Positions 1-7,641 of a DNA stretch of 64,000 nt are shown one piece after another. Location of the stretch: contig CAYOZN010000003.1 in the NCBI GenBank assembly GCA_964408455.1, forward strand, positions 1 to 64,000. The letters run 5' to 3'. Made by a program: the position numbers and the translations under genes. Every line of letters starts with the position of its first letter. Within the stretch, counting starts at the first letter, position 1. The notes below the pieces were generated by a model. That model made no database searches and was not told where the DNA came from. It saw only the letters and a list, made by a program, of their open reading frames with translations. This DNA comes from CAYOZN01 sp964408455. GTDB lineage: Bacteria; Planctomycetota; Phycisphaerae; UBA1845; UTPLA1.

Positions 1-2
1 GC

Positions 3-368
3 CATCCCATTTCGCTCGACCGCCCGGTCGGCGAGGGCCAAGACTCCTACTTCGGCGACTTCATCGAGGACGGCACGGCCGAAAGCCCGGTCTCGACCGC
101 CAGCAACGAAATGTTGAAGGACCGCATCGAACAAGTGCTCAAGAGCCTGACGTACCGCGAGCGCGAGATCATCAAGCTCCGCTACGGCATCGGCGATGGC
201 TACACCTACACCCTGGAGGAGGTCGGCAAGATCTTCAAAGTCACGCGCGAGCGCGTCCGCCAGGTCGAGGCCAAGGCCATCCGCAAGCTCCAGCACCCGG
301 TGCGCGCGCGGAAGCTCGAGGGCTTTCTGGACAAGGACGGCCGGCTGATTTTGCCGGAGGATATCTGA
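3..368 (+). CDS. rpoD: RNA polymerase sigma factor RpoD/SigA, C-terminal part
   Basis: This is the 3' end of the primary sigma factor, which directs RNA polymerase to housekeeping promoters. The frame is open from base 3, upstream of the first internal ATG at 111, and starts with PISLDRPVGEGQDSYFGDF, the region 3.2 signature of primary sigma factors. Region 4 follows: LTYREREIIKLRYGIGDG, then the helix-turn-helix TLEEVGKIFKVTRERVRQVEA that contacts the -35 box. The C-terminus ends LPEDI shortly after region 4, so the 3' end looks complete. The 5' part lies outside the window. The SYFGDFIED and VRQVEAKA motifs favour a primary over an alternative sigma factor. Confidence 0.95.
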   Translation, partial: HPISLDRPVGEGQDSYFGDFIEDGTAESPVSTASNEMLKDRIEQVLKSLTYREREIIKLRYGIGDGYTYTLEEVGKIFKVTRERVRQVEAKAIRKLQHPVRARKLEGFLDKDGRLILPEDI

Positions 369-437
369 TCGACCAGTAAGCGTGAGCTCCGCCGAGAACT
401 ACTTTGGCGATATCGTCGGCGACGGGTACCGATCCAG

Positions 438-653
438 ATGAATGCCAAGCCAGTGACATTTGAAGTAACGGCCACGGAAGAGTTCAAGCGAACAATTGAG
501 GCGGAGGCGGACGAGTTGAACTTGTCCGTTTCCGCTTACATCCTTTATCTGCGCGAACGGCTTAAACCAAACTGCGACGCGGCCCGTTTGGATCGACACG
601 TGCGTGAAATATTTGGAAAACACGGCGAATTGATGCGAAGACTGGCCAAGTGA
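438..653 (+). CDS. Ribbon-helix-helix-like antitoxin of a Doc module
   Basis: This 71-residue protein lies directly upstream of a Doc toxin gene and overlaps it by four bases (GTGA). The N-terminus TFEVTATEEFKRTIEAEA followed by LNLSVSAYILYLRERL resembles a short beta strand plus two helices of a ribbon-helix-helix DNA-binding domain. The C-terminal half is charged and would be the part that wraps the toxin. No strong ribosome-binding site is visible before the ATG. The role as antitoxin and autorepressor is inferred from size, order and overlap; the family is not recognised beyond RHH-like. Confidence 0.6.
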   Translation: MNAKPVTFEVTATEEFKRTIEAEADELNLSVSAYILYLRERLKPNCDAARLDRHVREIFGKHGELMRRLAK

Positions 654-1048
654 GACCTGAACCGCGATTCCTCGTTGTCGCGGACGTGTTGAGACTTCAC
701 GCGATCGCAATAGAAGATCAAGGTGGTGATGGATCGATTCGCGATCCTGGCCTGCTCGAGTCCGCCATTGTGCAGCCGCGCCAGCAATTCGAAGGCAAGT
801 TCCTACACGACGACGTTCCCGCAATGGCCGCCGCCTATGCATACCATATTTGCATGAATCATCCATTTGTGGACGGCAACAAGCGCGCGGCTGCCGCGGC
901 CATGATGGCGTTCTTGTCGGATAATGGCTGGACCTTTGATGCCACTGACGACGAAGCCGAAGCAGTGTTTCTTGAACTTGCGGCGGGATCGCTGAACAAG
1001 GCAGCCTTTACGGATTGGCTTCGAAGACAGGTGCACGAGAAGCAGTAA
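650..1048 (+). CDS. doc: Doc (death-on-curing) Fic-fold toxin
   Basis: Doc toxins are Fic-fold kinases; the P1 prototype phosphorylates EF-Tu and stops translation. The protein has 132 residues, the usual size, and carries the Doc form of the Fic motif, HPFVDGNKR, near residues 68-76, where His is catalytic and Asp binds Mg-nucleotide. An upstream segment DGSIRDPGLLESAI is typical of the family. Translation starts at GTG, overlapping the antitoxin stop codon, which implies coupling. The pair is visibly less GC-rich than its neighbours and sits between a sigma factor and rpsA, which fits a horizontally acquired module. No lesion is visible. Confidence 0.88.
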   Translation: MRPEPRFLVVADVLRLHAIAIEDQGGDGSIRDPGLLESAIVQPRQQFEGKFLHDDVPAMAAAYAYHICMNHPFVDGNKRAAAAAMMAFLSDNGWTFDATDDEAEAVFLELAAGSLNKAAFTDWLRRQVHEKQ

Positions 1049-1627
1049 GCCAGGAGCTGCGGCACCCGTTGAAACTAGGTTGTCCTCCGGCCGGAGACGA
1101 GGGGCGTTTGCGCGAGTGACCATGCTGGCAGCCGGAATGTCGATACTCGCGACCGCCGAGGAAAAAGGGTTACGAATGGCAACGTGATCCGGCCCTGCCG
1201 CTAGCCGTTCGCGGGAATGCTTCTAAACGGTCACAGCGGGAATCCCCGAAATCCGCGCAACTCCGGGTTCGCCCGAAGTCATTTCGGGTTATTCCTGCCC
1301 CACCGCGTACCTTCGCCGCTACCGTGACGCTCGCCGGGAAAGTCTTAGTGGCGGCTCGACTTGGCCTGCGCGTCCGGTTATCCTGATTGCTTGTCAAGAA
1401 TCGAGGCTCGGCGTCATTTCGACTGCCGATCCGGTTGAGCCAGCTTTCAACATCGAGGTAATCCGCTCCGCCGAATGTCGTTCTAGCCTCGGCGCGGGCA
1501 GTCATCCGAACTGAAATCCACACAAGAAATGACCCCCGGTTGTCGTCGTCGCGCGTGCGCGCTTACGCGACATCGCCATGGCACGGCCCCGCCGTGTCGC
1601 AAACGTGAGCAGAAAGTCCGAACCGTC
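1049..1627 (+). other. Intergenic region without recognised gene
   Basis: No convincing coding sequence or RNA is seen here. Open frames in this stretch are Arg/Ser/Ala-rich and lack recognisable motifs. The 3' part is the presumed leader of rpsA; the frame of rpsA is open upstream to 1529, but that translation is cysteine/arginine-rich and unlike S1, so it is taken as leader. Confidence 0.5.
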
Positions 1628-3265
1628 ATGGATCAGAAATCCGAATCGCCAGCCTTCGCGTCGCAGACCCCGATCGATGATGACAACACCGCCCGGGAAT
1701 TCCTTCCCGATCAGAGCGCCCCTGCCGTCGATCTCGCCGCCACCGACATCGATCTCCCCGTCGGCATGCAGACCGACGACGATGCCGCGCTCGACCGGGC
1801 GGTTGAAGACGCGATGAGCGGCGTGACCGAGGCCATGCTGAGCGGCGATGCCGCCGGATCGGCGCCGCCCACGCCGGACGAGGCCAGGGCCGGCGATCTG
1901 GTCGCCGGTCGAATCGCCAACATCGGCTCGCAGGACGTGCTGATCGACTTCGGCGCCAAGATGCTCGGCGTCATGCCCCGGGGAGAGCTCGAAGGGGACG
2001 CGGCACAGAAGGTCGGCGATTCGATCGAAGTGCTCATCACGGGCGAGGACAAAGGCGGCGGACTGCTCACCGTCTCGCGCAAGCAGGCGCGGCAGGAATC
2101 GGTGCTCCGCAGGATGAAGCCCGGCCTGGTGCTCGAAGGCGTCATCACCGGCATGAACCGCGGCGGACTTGAAATCAACGTCGATGGTCTGCGCGGTTTC
2201 ATTCCCGCCAGCCAGGTCGACACGCACTTCCACAAAGACATCTCCGATCTGATCGGCCAGACCGTGCGGGCCGAAGTGACGAAATTCGATGCCGAAGAAA
2301 AGAACATTGTGCTCTCGCGCCGCAGAGTGCTCGCCCGCGAAGAGGCCCAACAGCGCGACCGCATGATCGAGGAGCTTCAGGTCGGCCAGCAGCTGCGCGG
2401 CAAGGTGAAGAACCTGGCCGAATACGGCGCCTTCATTGATCTCGGAGGCATCGACGGGCTGCTGCACGTCAGCGACATGAGCTGGGGCCGCGTCAACAAG
2501 CCGGATGATGTGGTCAAGGTCGGCGACGAGGTCGACGTCAAGATCATCAAGATCAGCAAGGAAAAAAAGAAAGTCTCCCTGAGCCTCAAGGAGACGGTGC
2601 CCAACCCGTGGACCATGGCCGGCGAGCGCTACGGCGTTGGCACCAAGGTCAGCGGCCGCGTGGTCCGGCTGGCCAATTTCGGCGCATTTGTCGAGCTTGA
2701 GCCGGGTCTCGACGCCCTGCTGCCCATCAGCGAGATGAGCTGGACGCGGAAGCTCCGCTCGCCCAAGGAAATGGTCAACGAGGGCGACGTGATCGAGGCA
2801 TCGGTCATCAGCTGCGAGCCCGACAAGGAGCGCATTTCCCTATCGCTCAAGGCCCTCAGCGGCGATCCCTGGTCGGATGTCGCCCAGAAATACAGCCTGC
2901 ACTCGACCGTGAAGGGCAAGGTGGTTCGCACCACCGAGTTCGGCGCATTCGTCAGTCTCGAGGAAGGCATCGACGGTCTGATCCACATTTCAGAGCTGTC
3001 AGACAGCCGAGTCCGCGCCGTCACCGACAAGGTCAAGGTCGGCGACGAAATCGAAGCCCGCGTGATCAGCATCGACCCGGTCAATCACAAGATCGGCCTG
3101 TCGCTCCGGCCGCCTCCCCGCGAGCCCACCCCCGAAGAGATCGCCCAGATGAAGGCCGAACAGGCCGCCCTGGAGAAGCGTCGCAACAAGAAACGACGCG
3201 GCGGCATCACCATCGGCTGGGATCAGGGCCTCGGCGCGCTGGACCCGTCCAAGTTTGCGCGCTAA
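1628..3265 (+). CDS. rpsA: 30S ribosomal protein S1 (five S1 domains)
   Basis: S1 binds mRNA on the small ribosomal subunit and helps initiation of leaders with weak ribosome-binding sites. The chosen start gives MDQKSESP and a 545-residue protein. It has an acidic, probably disordered N-terminus of about 85 residues, then five S1 (OB-fold) repeats at roughly residues 88-156, 164-235, 251-320, 336-407 and 424-495. The last three carry the canonical core, for example EYGAFIDLGGIDGLLHVSDM and EFGAFVSLEEGIDGLIHISE. A basic tail (EKRRNKKRRGG) follows. E. coli S1 has six domains; five or fewer is common elsewhere. Domains 1-2 are the more divergent, as in ribosome-binding domains of other S1 proteins. 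Confidence 0.92.
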   Translation: MDQKSESPAFASQTPIDDDNTAREFLPDQSAPAVDLAATDIDLPVGMQTDDDAALDRAVEDAMSGVTEAMLSGDAAGSAPPTPDEARAGDLVAGRIANIGSQDVLIDFGAKMLGVMPRGELEGDAAQKVGDSIEVLITGEDKGGGLLTVSRKQARQESVLRRMKPGLVLEGVITGMNRGGLEINVDGLRGFIPASQVDTHFHKDISDLIGQTVRAEVTKFDAEEKNIVLSRRRVLAREEAQQRDRMIEELQVGQQLRGKVKNLAEYGAFIDLGGIDGLLHVSDMSWGRVNKPDDVVKVGDEVDVKIIKISKEKKKVSLSLKETVPNPWTMAGERYGVGTKVSGRVVRLANFGAFVELEPGLDALLPISEMSWTRKLRSPKEMVNEGDVIEASVISCEPDKERISLSLKALSGDPWSDVAQKYSLHSTVKGKVVRTTEFGAFVSLEEGIDGLIHISELSDSRVRAVTDKVKVGDEIEARVISIDPVNHKIGLSLRPPPREPTPEEIAQMKAEQAALEKRRNKKRRGGITIGWDQGLGALDPSKFAR

Positions 3266-3375
3266 GGTGTTGTGACTGCCGACGGAATGCGCGACCGCGC
3301 GGATGGGCCAACCGTACCCGGCATATCCATCGTGCGCCAGGCGACTGGCGCGCCTACACCCGACAGGGACGTCTC

Positions 3376-3978
3376 ATGTCCGAATACGAAATCACACGCG
3401 CCAAGGGAATGTGCTGCGTCACCGGAAAGGCACTCGACGAGGGTGAGGAATTCTACACCGTCGTCGTGGATACCGGTGGTTCGTTCGAGCGACGCGACTA
3501 TTCGATCGATGCGTGGACCGGCCCGCCCGAGGGTACGCTGTGCCACTATCGTACGCGCATGCCCCGGAAAAACGCACCGCGTAAGACCTTTGTCAGCGAT
3601 GAAATGATCATCGGCTTTTTCCGCGACCTGGCCGATGCCGGCGAGCCGCGCAAGCTGCGGTTCCGCTTTGTGTTGGCGCTGATGCTGCTGCGCAAGCGCC
3701 TGCTCAAGTACGAGGGCACGCGACGCACGAGTGCTGGCGAGTTCTGGCAGATGCGCCTCGTGCGCGACAAAAGCATGCACGACGTCTTCAATCCAGATCT
3801 GCACGAATCGGAAATCGAGTCTCTCACCGGCGAGTTGTCGATCGTCCTTCAGTCGCACGCCATCGAGGCGATCGCCGAAGGCGAAACATCCCCGGATACC
3901 GAATCCGCTGAAGCGACCGGTAGCGCGGCCGAAGATCGCGCCGCGGAACTGGCCGCCGAAAGGAGCGTTGAAACATGA
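3376..3978 (+). CDS. Conserved hypothetical protein with N-terminal Cys pair
   Basis: A 200-residue protein of unknown function. The first 70 residues contain GMCCVTGKAL and a later LCHYRTRMP, a possible metal-binding cysteine set, with an EGEEFYTVVVD-type beta strand between them. The middle (FRFVLALMLLRKRLLKYEGT) is helical and basic. The last 45 residues are acidic and alanine-rich, probably disordered. The stop codon overlaps the ATG of the next gene (ATGA), so it is translationally coupled to a lipoprotein and probably forms an operon with the next two genes. A role in envelope lipoprotein handling is only suggested by context. Confidence 0.7.
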   Translation: MSEYEITRAKGMCCVTGKALDEGEEFYTVVVDTGGSFERRDYSIDAWTGPPEGTLCHYRTRMPRKNAPRKTFVSDEMIIGFFRDLADAGEPRKLRFRFVLALMLLRKRLLKYEGTRRTSAGEFWQMRLVRDKSMHDVFNPDLHESEIESLTGELSIVLQSHAIEAIAEGETSPDTESAEATGSAAEDRAAELAAERSVET

Positions 3979-4943
3979 CGTGCGCGCCGATCGCGGAATT
4001 GTTCATCTCCGCTGTCTCTCAGGCTTCAAGGACTTTGCTGAAAACCCAATGGAAAGGTGGCCTCGCGGCCCTGCTGGTCGTCGCCGCCGTTGGCTGCGCC
4101 CCGGAGGGCCATGCGGGCATCGGCGCAGTCAGCCACTCCCGCGGCGGCGGCGGCGCGAAGCCGCTTCCCGAGGTGGTGGCGGCGATCAACTCCAATGCCG
4201 CCCGGCTCAACCAGGCCCTCTGGTCGAGCAACATCGATGCCGACACGCGTTTTCACGACGAGTCCGGCAAGCAGCATTCCTTCGATCTGGACGGCACATT
4301 GCTGTACAGGCCTCCCATGTCCCTGCGGCTGGACCTGTCGCATGGCCTCGGTGAAAAGGTGATGCAGGTCGGCTCCAATCCGGAGGAATACTGGGTCTGG
4401 ATCGCGCCGGAGGTGCGCCGCATGTGGTGGGGGCATCACCGCAACGCCGGCCGCGATTGCACGCGCCGCCTGGTGGTTCAGCCGCACGAGTTGATCTGCG
4501 CCCTGGGGCTGTCCGGCCTCCCGAGCCAGGCCGACGGCCTGACCGGCCCGCGTCGCATCAAGGGCAAACGGCACGACATTCTTCAGTACTTCCGCCCGGT
4601 GGATGGCGGAGAACTGCGGCTGGTCCGCGAGTACCGCGTGGATTATGCTGCTCCGCACCATGTACGGCTGGTCGCGTTCTACGATGAGGGCGGCAAGATT
4701 GAAGTCAGCGCCTATCTCGATGAGTATCGCCAGACGTGGAATAACGGACCCCTGGTGCCGCACAACATCAACGTCGTGTCGCATCGAACCAAGGATGAGT
4801 TCACGCTGAGCATGAAGGGGGCCACGCCCATGCCGGACAACAAGATTGCCGCGGGCGCGTTTGAACGGCCGACCGATCGACTGCCGGCCGAGATCCGCAG
4901 CAACATCGTGCAGATCGACGCCGACTGCGGCAACCCGCGATAA
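3975..4943 (+). CDS. Predicted lipoprotein, possibly LolA/LolB-like fold
   Basis: The N-terminus has a long basic n-region and a hydrophobic stretch ending in the lipobox VVAAVGC near residue 41, so the mature protein would be lipid-anchored. The remainder consists of alternating beta-type segments (DLDGTLLYRPPMSLRLDLSH, EYWVWIAPEVRRMWWG, LRLVREYRVDYAAPHHVRLV). This is reminiscent of lipoprotein-carrier folds that bind acyl chains, but no diagnostic motif is seen, so that assignment is tentative. It overlaps the upstream gene by four bases and is followed 18 bases later by an RDD membrane protein, suggesting a three-gene envelope operon. Confidence 0.7.
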   Translation: MTCAPIAELFISAVSQASRTLLKTQWKGGLAALLVVAAVGCAPEGHAGIGAVSHSRGGGGAKPLPEVVAAINSNAARLNQALWSSNIDADTRFHDESGKQHSFDLDGTLLYRPPMSLRLDLSHGLGEKVMQVGSNPEEYWVWIAPEVRRMWWGHHRNAGRDCTRRLVVQPHELICALGLSGLPSQADGLTGPRRIKGKRHDILQYFRPVDGGELRLVREYRVDYAAPHHVRLVAFYDEGGKIEVSAYLDEYRQTWNNGPLVPHNINVVSHRTKDEFTLSMKGATPMPDNKIAAGAFERPTDRLPAEIRSNIVQIDADCGNPR

Positions 4944-4961
4944 ACTCTCCAGCGAGACTCG

Positions 4962-6695
4962 ATGCCCGAAGCGCCGCCGACCATCGCACCTTCCGCCCCG
5001 GCCGGCGCCATTGCAAGTGCCGGATTCCTGCCGCGATGCGCAATATCAGCGATGGCCTTCCTGTGCGCCGCATCTGCGTCCCATGCGCAGTCCCCGTGGC
5101 GTGCACAGGCGGTCAATCTTGCCGGCGCTGACAAAACCCTGTTTGTCGTCGCCGCCGGCTCGAAGCCGGGGGACAAGCCGCCCGAACTGCGGATGTGGCA
5201 TCTCGCTGCCGGAAAAACCGATGCCGACGCCCTGCCTCAGACGTCGCGATTTCTGGAGTGGATCACGGGTCAGCCTCACGCCGCTGCTGCCGACACCGAC
5301 GCGATGAAGGTGGTCTATGCGGACCAGACGGCCACGGTGTGGTCGTACTATGGTGATCGGCCCTACCGAATGGTGGGTCAATGGAGTCACCAGAGCCGCG
5401 AAGCGCCGCTGGCCTGGGCAGGGGATGCCACGCGGCCGGTGACATATGGCCTCGCCCGCGCCGGATCGCTGGTACCTCTTAAGACTCCGTCAACACAGTC
5501 GACAGACGAGGACGAGGACGAACGGCCGGAAGTACTGCCACCGACCAGCTCGCCGGCCTTTCCCGCAGGTTCACTGGTTCTTGTGCGGCTCGAAGCGGGT
5601 CGCTGGTCGCGAGAGCCCGGACCTGCCGAAGCCGCCCTGGACGCGAATTACTGGCTGGCAGCTCGCGATGGCGTTGTGTACCTGTTCTGGCACTCGGCCG
5701 ATCGACCGGTCGTAATGTCCCGGCGCACCGGTGGCACCTGGTCGCCGCCGGAACTGGTGATGATAGAGGACAACCTTCAACGCGGATGGGCCGGCGTTAC
5801 CGAGCAGGGGCCCGTCTGGATCGCGGGCGTGGGGGATTCAGACGCGGCATTGAGTTTGCACGTCTACACGCGCTGGGATGCGGAGTGGACGGATCAAGGT
5901 CCGGCGCGCGAGGGGCGCGAAGAGCTTGTCGTGGATGGCGCTCGCGTCGGCGTTTGCGTCTCGCGGAACAGGCTGGCCGTGGCCCGCCCCGGCGAGGATG
6001 GCAACGTGCAATTCGGCTGGGCCGATCTGTCGGCGTCGCCACCGGTGCAATTCTGGCCACTGGCACGCCAGAGCCCGCTTTCTCCACGGCGTGACGCGGG
6101 CATCTGGGAATCGGTGCTGCTGGTGGTGGCCCTGGGCATCTTTACCGTTGCACTTTTCGCCCGGCGCGAACAAGTCAATCAGCCGGCCGCGGTCCCGCAG
6201 GGATTCTCTCTTGCGCCCGCCTGGAAACGGCTCGCCGCCGCCGTGCTGGACGCGATGCCGGCATTCATCATCGTCGGCGCGTGGATGGTCTCGCGCTTCG
6301 GCGAGGCGAATCGTCCTGAAACGCTGGAACAGATCCGCAACGATCCTGAACTCCTCAGCTTGCTGAGCGCCATGAACTACGTGATGTTCGGGCTGTATTC
6401 CCTGTGGTGCACGGCCTGGGAACTGACGACGCGCAGCACGCCCGGCAAGCGCATGGTCGGATGTCGCGTGCTTTGCGCGGATGGCCATGCTCCCGACAGG
6501 CGGCCGCTGCTGATACGCAACGGGATTCGACTGATGACGGTCCTGCTCGGCGCCGCCGGACTGCTGGTCAGTTTTCTCATGCTGTCGCTGTTGACGCGCA
6601 ATCGCCAGGCGCTGCACGACGTGCTCGCGGGGACGATCGTCGTCTCATGGGATGGCATTCGCGAGGCACGCCGGTACGACGAAGAGCAGCCGTAA
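4962..6695 (+). CDS. Secreted propeller-like protein with C-terminal RDD membrane domain
   Basis: The 577-residue product starts with a probable signal peptide ending near SASHAQ (residue 43). About 340 residues of Trp- and Asp-rich repeats follow (for example VYLFWHSADRPVVMSRRTGG and PVWIAGVGDSDAALSLHVYT), suggestive of a periplasmic beta-propeller. A membrane segment lies near residue 385 (SVLLVVALGIFTVALF). The last 160 residues form an RDD domain: RLAAAVLDAMPAFIIVG, then TRSTPGKRMVGCRV and RQALHDVLAGT. RDD proteins are small integral membrane proteins of mostly unknown, sometimes transport-related, function. It ends convergently with fxsA, 16 bases away. Confidence 0.8.
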   Translation: MPEAPPTIAPSAPAGAIASAGFLPRCAISAMAFLCAASASHAQSPWRAQAVNLAGADKTLFVVAAGSKPGDKPPELRMWHLAAGKTDADALPQTSRFLEWITGQPHAAAADTDAMKVVYADQTATVWSYYGDRPYRMVGQWSHQSREAPLAWAGDATRPVTYGLARAGSLVPLKTPSTQSTDEDEDERPEVLPPTSSPAFPAGSLVLVRLEAGRWSREPGPAEAALDANYWLAARDGVVYLFWHSADRPVVMSRRTGGTWSPPELVMIEDNLQRGWAGVTEQGPVWIAGVGDSDAALSLHVYTRWDAEWTDQGPAREGREELVVDGARVGVCVSRNRLAVARPGEDGNVQFGWADLSASPPVQFWPLARQSPLSPRRDAGIWESVLLVVALGIFTVALFARREQVNQPAAVPQGFSLAPAWKRLAAAVLDAMPAFIIVGAWMVSRFGEANRPETLEQIRNDPELLSLLSAMNYVMFGLYSLWCTAWELTTRSTPGKRMVGCRVLCADGHAPDRRPLLIRNGIRLMTVLLGAAGLLVSFLMLSLLTRNRQALHDVLAGTIVVSWDGIREARRYDEEQP

Positions 6696-6711
6696 TTCTC
6701 GTGCGTGGCGC

Positions 6712-7251
6712 TCAGGGCGAGGATTCACGCTCCATTGCTTCGTTGCGGACGTACTTCATCCGACGGGAAGAGGCGACACCGCCGCCGTGCACGTCCCAGG
6801 CAGGACCCGCCGAATCGGGTGCCTGCGGCGATTCCCCGCCCATCGTCTCCACGACCACGCGACCGGAACCTCGCCGTATCCGCGTCATCGAAACGCGCGA
6901 CCGGAAGTAATGAGCGACTCCGCGCACCAGGATGCTGCGGATTGGCGGCACCAGCAGCAAGAGGCCGATGGCATCGGAGATGTATCCCGGCCAGATCAGG
7001 GCTGCGCCCGCCACCAGGATGAGCAGACCCTCGGCCAACTCCGTCGTCGGCGTGCGACCGCTTCTCAACTCGTGGTTGATTTTTGCCAGGGTGCCCAGGC
7101 CCTGACGCCGCGAGAGTGTCGTGCCGAGAATGGCAGTTCCGATCAGCAGCGCGAGCGTCGGCAGAAAGCCAATCTCCGCGCCAATCCGCACAAGCAGAAC
7201 CAGGTCCGCCAGCGGCAGCAGCACCAAAGCCAGAATCAGCCAGCCGAGCAT
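6712..7251 (-). CDS. fxsA: FxsA family membrane protein
   Basis: FxsA is a small inner-membrane protein; in E. coli its overproduction relieves phage T7 exclusion by F-plasmid PifA. The frame extends upstream, but ATG at 7251 is chosen because GGAGG lies six bases before it and the protein then begins MLGWLILALVLLPLADLVLL, the family's first membrane helix. The second helix region (LPTLALLIGTAILGTTLSR), then GLGTLAKINHELRSGRTP and a helix LLILVAGAALIWPGYISDAIG, match the family, which carries a conserved P-G-x-x-(S/T)-D. A basic and disordered tail of about 60 residues is longer than in short members. A sigma70-like promoter is visible upstream. Confidence 0.88.
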   Translation of the reverse strand: MLGWLILALVLLPLADLVLLVRIGAEIGFLPTLALLIGTAILGTTLSRRQGLGTLAKINHELRSGRTPTTELAEGLLILVAGAALIWPGYISDAIGLLLLVPPIRSILVRGVAHYFRSRVSMTRIRRGSGRVVVETMGGESPQAPDSAGPAWDVHGGGVASSRRMKYVRNEAMERESSP

Positions 7252-7296
7252 GAGACCTCCGGGGCAAAGCCCCTCAGCGACGCAAGTCCACGGAGG

Positions 7297-7325
7297 ATTA
7301 GACGCGCGCAATCTCTTTATTTCAA
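7297..7325 (-). promoter_or_regulatory. Sigma70-type promoter for fxsA
   Basis: On the minus strand TTGAAA (7325-7320) and TCTAAT (7302-7297) are separated by exactly 17 bases. The -10 box lies about 45 bases upstream of the fxsA ATG, and GGAGG follows, so the arrangement is coherent. It is prediction from sequence only. Confidence 0.5.
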
Positions 7326-7558
7326 CGATATTACGCCTGATATCCCCATCAACGCGGATCGACGCCGTTCGAAGGCAGGCAATCACGCACCGGAACGGCC
7401 GACGACAAGTCACAATCGCGGGCGGCATCCGGCCTTCCCTCATTTTCTGCCGCGATACGCCGCGCCGGGGCCGATATCAATACTGCCGGCGCGTCGCGCA
7501 ACAAGTGCGCAGATTCTGCGCCGGCGGCAATGCTGTTCGCCGCGCCGCCGCTGGCGGG

Positions 7559-7587
7559 TTTCAGCCCCGGCGCGGACTCGCTATAGT
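7559..7587 (+). promoter_or_regulatory. Possible promoter for bamA
   Basis: TTTCAG (7559-7564) and TATAGT (7582-7587) are spaced by 17 bases, 55 bases before the chosen bamA start. The -10 is good and the -35 is weak. It sits in the 390-base divergent region between fxsA and bamA. Confidence 0.35.
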
Positions 7588-7641
7588 GCCCCCCGATCCG
7601 TCTCCAAAGGGGGGACCTGTCGATCTTCGGAACCAACGCGC

